The position numbers and the translations under genes were made by a program. Positions 61,599 to 64,000 of a stretch of 64,000 nt of DNA are shown here, piece after piece; the first letter of the stretch is position 1, and the number at the start of each line of letters is the position of its first letter. The stretch is from Radiobacillus kanasensis (GTDB taxonomy: Bacteria > Bacillota > Bacilli > Bacillales > Amphibacillaceae). The notes under the pieces are model-generated. The model saw nothing but the letters and a program-made list of their open reading frames with translations. It had not been told where the DNA came from and did not search any database. The DNA lies in the NCBI RefSeq assembly GCF_021049245.1, contig NZ_CP088020.1, positions 1,122,001 to 1,186,000 of the forward strand. Direction: 5' to 3'.

Positions 61599-62642
61599 TT
61601 GTCATTTATAACGATATCCAACCTGTTAATACTGAACGGAATATTGTTTGGATTATTATTTTGTTTATTTATTTATTTGCTTATTTTTAAAGTGGTGGAG
61701 TTACGAAAAGAAAAAAATAAGCAGATGTTGATGGAAGAATTGGATCCTCTTTTTTTGGACTTTGTAGTTTCAGGGGTGAATCAGCCAGACTTTTCTCAAG
61801 TGGATGAAAGGATAATAGAGGATGTCCTTAGCAAATACTTAACCTTTTTCAAACAGGGGGATCAAGTTGAGCGAATTCAACACCTTGCCAGTGAGTTGCT
61901 TTCCGATTTTTATAAAGATAAGCTAGAACATAGACGACTTTCTGTTCGGTTGAATGCTCTTTATCAGCTAGAAAATTTTCACTTGATTACATTTCAAGAA
62001 CAGTTGGAAGGCAAACTCAAAAAAGAGGCGTATGAAAATGCTGAAGAAAAGTTCCAGCTTGCACGAGTCTTGTCGACGTTTCAATCTGAATTGCTTTTTC
62101 AGTATCTCATTTTTCATGGTAAAGAACCAATTCCAAAGTTCATATATAAAGAAATTCTCTATCGTTTCGATGCGAGTATTTCGGTAAAGTTTCTGGACTA
62201 TTACGATCAACTTCCAGAAGCTTTTCAAAAAGCAGTGATGGAATGGCTAGGTGAGACAAACACCATTCAGCATTTGCCATTTGTGGAGTCTAAGCTATCG
62301 AATGATAAAGTCGAGGTTCGTATTAGTGCTCTGAAAGCAATAGCCTCAATTGGATACGTGAGTGATGTAGATCAGTTAATTCCGTTCGCGGAATCTAAGG
62401 TAGAGCCAGAAAGAATTTTGTTTGCTCGAATTGCGAAAAAACTTCAACGCGAGCGTTTGAAAAAGTATATCGTCGAGTTAACGTCAGATCCAAGTTGGTT
62501 TGTACGCCAAGCTGCTGGAGAAGCAATTGCCAGTTATCCAGATGCCAACATTCTTTTTTTATACATTCTAGAAAATACAACAGATCCGTTTGCAAAAGAT
62601 TTAGCCTTGCAATGGGTCGAGGAGGTGGGCGACAATGGATAA
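61599..62642 (+). CDS. HEAT-repeat membrane protein
   Basis: A 347-residue protein with one N-terminal membrane helix (about 5-29) and a long cytoplasmic alpha-helical array, including HEAT-type pairs (VEVRISALKAIASIGYVSDVDQLIPF; PSWFVRQAAGEAIASYPDANILFLY). Such arrays usually bind partner proteins. TTG 61599 is 6-7 nt after GGGAGAG; the TTG at 61584 is the ribosome site itself. It overlaps the glycosyltransferase gene by 8 nt, so the two products probably act together. Confidence 0.8.
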   Translation: MSFITISNLLILNGILFGLLFCLFIYLLIFKVVELRKEKNKQMLMEELDPLFLDFVVSGVNQPDFSQVDERIIEDVLSKYLTFFKQGDQVERIQHLASELLSDFYKDKLEHRRLSVRLNALYQLENFHLITFQEQLEGKLKKEAYENAEEKFQLARVLSTFQSELLFQYLIFHGKEPIPKFIYKEILYRFDASISVKFLDYYDQLPEAFQKAVMEWLGETNTIQHLPFVESKLSNDKVEVRISALKAIASIGYVSDVDQLIPFAESKVEPERILFARIAKKLQRERLKKYIVELTSDPSWFVRQAAGEAIASYPDANILFLYILENTTDPFAKDLALQWVEEVGDNG

Positions 62643-64000
62643 TTTATTGGAAGGCTTCAGTTCGTATCTTTTGCCTGTAATCGTGTATGGGTTTATCGGA
62701 TACATGTCCATCAGTATCTGTGTGTATATCGTTATTTTTGTAGTGTCTGCCATCGATTTAAGAAAAAAGTATAAGTTGAATGAAGAGGATGCCTACGAAG
62801 ATTATCTTAATTCAGCAGATACAAAGCCTTTAACGGTCATTGTCCCAGCTTACAATGAGGAAGCAGGGATAATTGGATCTGTGAGATCTTTGTTAAGTAT
62901 GAATTATCCGGAATATGAAATTGTCATTGTGAATGATGGAAGTAAGGATCGAACGCTGGAGTTAGTAGTGGAACGGTTTGAAATGAAACCAGTATCGAAG
63001 CCTATTCGCATGAAGCTGCAGACGAAACCAGTCAAACAATTGTACCAATCAGTAGTCTATCCAAATGTCTATTTAATTGATAAAGAAAATGGTGGGAAAG
63101 CCGATAGCTTAAATGCAGGAATTAATGTTTCCCATTACCCATTTATTTGCTCGATAGATGGGGATTCTGTTCTAGATCGAAATTCATTTGTAAAAGTGAT
63201 GAAACCAATCATCGAATCAGATGAACAAGTGATTGCAACAGGTGGTAGTGTACGCGTGGCCAACGGATCTGTTATCCAGCGTGGAGAAATTATGAAAATT
63301 TTCTTACCAAGGTCTCCTCTCGTCGTGATGCAAGTTATTGAATACTTACGTGCTTTTCTTATCGGAAGAAATGGATTAAGTCAATTTAATCTATTATTAA
63401 TCATTTCAGGTGCTTTTGGTGTATTTAATAAACAATGGGTTCTTATGGCAGGGGGGTATCGAACCGATACAGTCGGCGAGGATATGGAGCTAGTTGTAAG
63501 GCTACACCGATTAAATATCGAAAAAAAAGCCAATCGAAAGATCATTTACATTCCAGATCCAGTTTGTTGGACAGAGGTGCCGGAGTCTCTACAAATCTTG
63601 AGACGTCAACGCGCCAGATGGCAAAGAGGGTTATTTGAATCGTTATGGACCCATCGATCTATGTTATTTAATCCGAAATATGGGTTAGTAGGAATGGTGT
63701 CCATGCCCTTTTACCTCATATTTGAGTTGCTTGGTGTATTTGTAGAAGCGATTGGTTATTTAATCATCCCGTTAGGATTCTTGTTTTCATTTATTAATAC
63801 ACCATTTGCGATTTTAATGACAATTTTAACTATTTTATTAGGTTCTTTTTTGTCGGTAGCTTCTGTACTACTGGAGGAGTGGAGCGTAAAAAGATATCCA
63901 TTGCCGAAGGATCTTGTTTCCTTATTTTTCTTTGGCTTAAGCGAAAGCTTTTGGTATCGTCCGATGACGATTGTATGGCGTTTGCAAGGGCTCTGGGAAG
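62635..64000 (+). CDS. Processive glycosyltransferase family 2 (cut at window end)
   Basis: At least 455 residues of a membrane GT2 of the poly-N-acetylglucosamine/cellulose-synthase group. An N-terminal helix is followed by VIVPAYNEEAG (first Asp region), DGDS near 175, GED with catalytic Asp near 282-283 and QRARW at 325-329, the product-binding QxxRW. Helices follow (about 345-420). It probably extrudes an extracellular polysaccharide. ATG follows GAGGAGGTGGG inside the end of the HEAT gene. The C-terminus is beyond the window. Confidence 0.9.
   Translation, partial: MDNLLEGFSSYLLPVIVYGFIGYMSISICVYIVIFVVSAIDLRKKYKLNEEDAYEDYLNSADTKPLTVIVPAYNEEAGIIGSVRSLLSMNYPEYEIVIVNDGSKDRTLELVVERFEMKPVSKPIRMKLQTKPVKQLYQSVVYPNVYLIDKENGGKADSLNAGINVSHYPFICSIDGDSVLDRNSFVKVMKPIIESDEQVIATGGSVRVANGSVIQRGEIMKIFLPRSPLVVMQVIEYLRAFLIGRNGLSQFNLLLIISGAFGVFNKQWVLMAGGYRTDTVGEDMELVVRLHRLNIEKKANRKIIYIPDPVCWTEVPESLQILRRQRARWQRGLFESLWTHRSMLFNPKYGLVGMVSMPFYLIFELLGVFVEAIGYLIIPLGFLFSFINTPFAILMTILTILLGSFLSVASVLLEEWSVKRYPLPKDLVSLFFFGLSESFWYRPMTIVWRLQGLWE

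Noticed and set aside
1-64000. CRISPR arrays, tRNA/rRNA genes, prophage or intact IS genes
   Set aside because: No regular short repeats with spacers, no cloverleaf or rRNA sequence, and no transposase or phage structural genes were seen.

Overview
The window comes from the chromosome of a low-to-moderate GC, endospore-forming member of the Bacillaceae. Gene order follows several blocks known from Bacillus subtilis: yhaL/prsA, yhaH-trpP-hit-ecsABC-yhaA, hmoB-pbpF-hemEHY, yhfH-yhfI-lplJ-yhfN-comK, yhjD-yhjE-sipV-addBA, and gerP-yisL-asnB-degV-yitT. A complete gerPABCDEF spore-germination operon and an OpuA-type glycine betaine transporter with its GbsR-like regulator suggest a spore former that meets osmotic stress. 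A halotolerant or halophilic genus near Halobacillus, Pontibacillus or Virgibacillus is my inference.

Layout: 1-1.6 kb, lipM-lipA lipoate synthesis operon (lipA cut by the window edge). 1.8-5.6 kb, an MFS exporter, yhaL, the PrsA foldase and small membrane proteins. 5.7-11.2 kb, an accessory-looking block of gbsR, opuAA-AB-AC, a glutathionyl-hydroquinone-reductase-like GST and a GNAT. 11.2-17.3 kb, yhaH, trpP, hit, ecsABC and an M20 amidohydrolase. 17.3-23.6 kb, a ferritin-like protein, a PAP2 phosphatase, an MFS transporter, the LiaFSR envelope-stress system and a BdbC/thioredoxin pair. 23.6-31.1 kb, a conserved protein of unknown function, heme monooxygenase HmoB, PbpF and the end of the coproporphyrin-dependent heme pathway. 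31.1-39.4 kb, very small membrane ORFs, YhfH, YhfI, LplJ, VanZ, an M48 protease, ComK, an SDR, YhjD/YhjE and SipV. 39.6-47.7 kb, a DUF421 protein and AddB/AddA. 47.7-49.6 kb, gerP on the minus strand. 49.7-54.4 kb, membrane proteins, repeats, RocD and YisL. 54.4-61 kb, asparagine synthetase, a degenerate membrane-anchored GH13 protein, DegV, a MITE-like element, YitT and an Nfu N-domain protein. 61-64 kb, a frameshifted membrane-protein pseudogene, then a HEAT-repeat membrane protein overlapping a processive glycosyltransferase that runs off the window.

How the genes work together: lipM, lipA and lplJ give both endogenous synthesis and scavenging of lipoate. hemE-hemH-hemY make heme through coproporphyrin while HmoB degrades it. 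PrsA, SipV, BdbC/thioredoxin, EcsAB and LiaFSR form a secretion and envelope-quality group. ComK and AddAB link competence with recombination. The most unusual items are the GH13 pseudoenzyme candidate at 56.6-58.1 kb, a ComK without the C-terminal MecA-recognition sequence known in B. subtilis, a 0.3-kb MITE-like element with a possible target duplication, a three-copy family of palindromic intergenic repeats, and a structured intergenic region ahead of ecsA. No rRNA, tRNA, CRISPR array, intact IS or prophage was seen. Statements about homologous families are from memory; no database search was possible.
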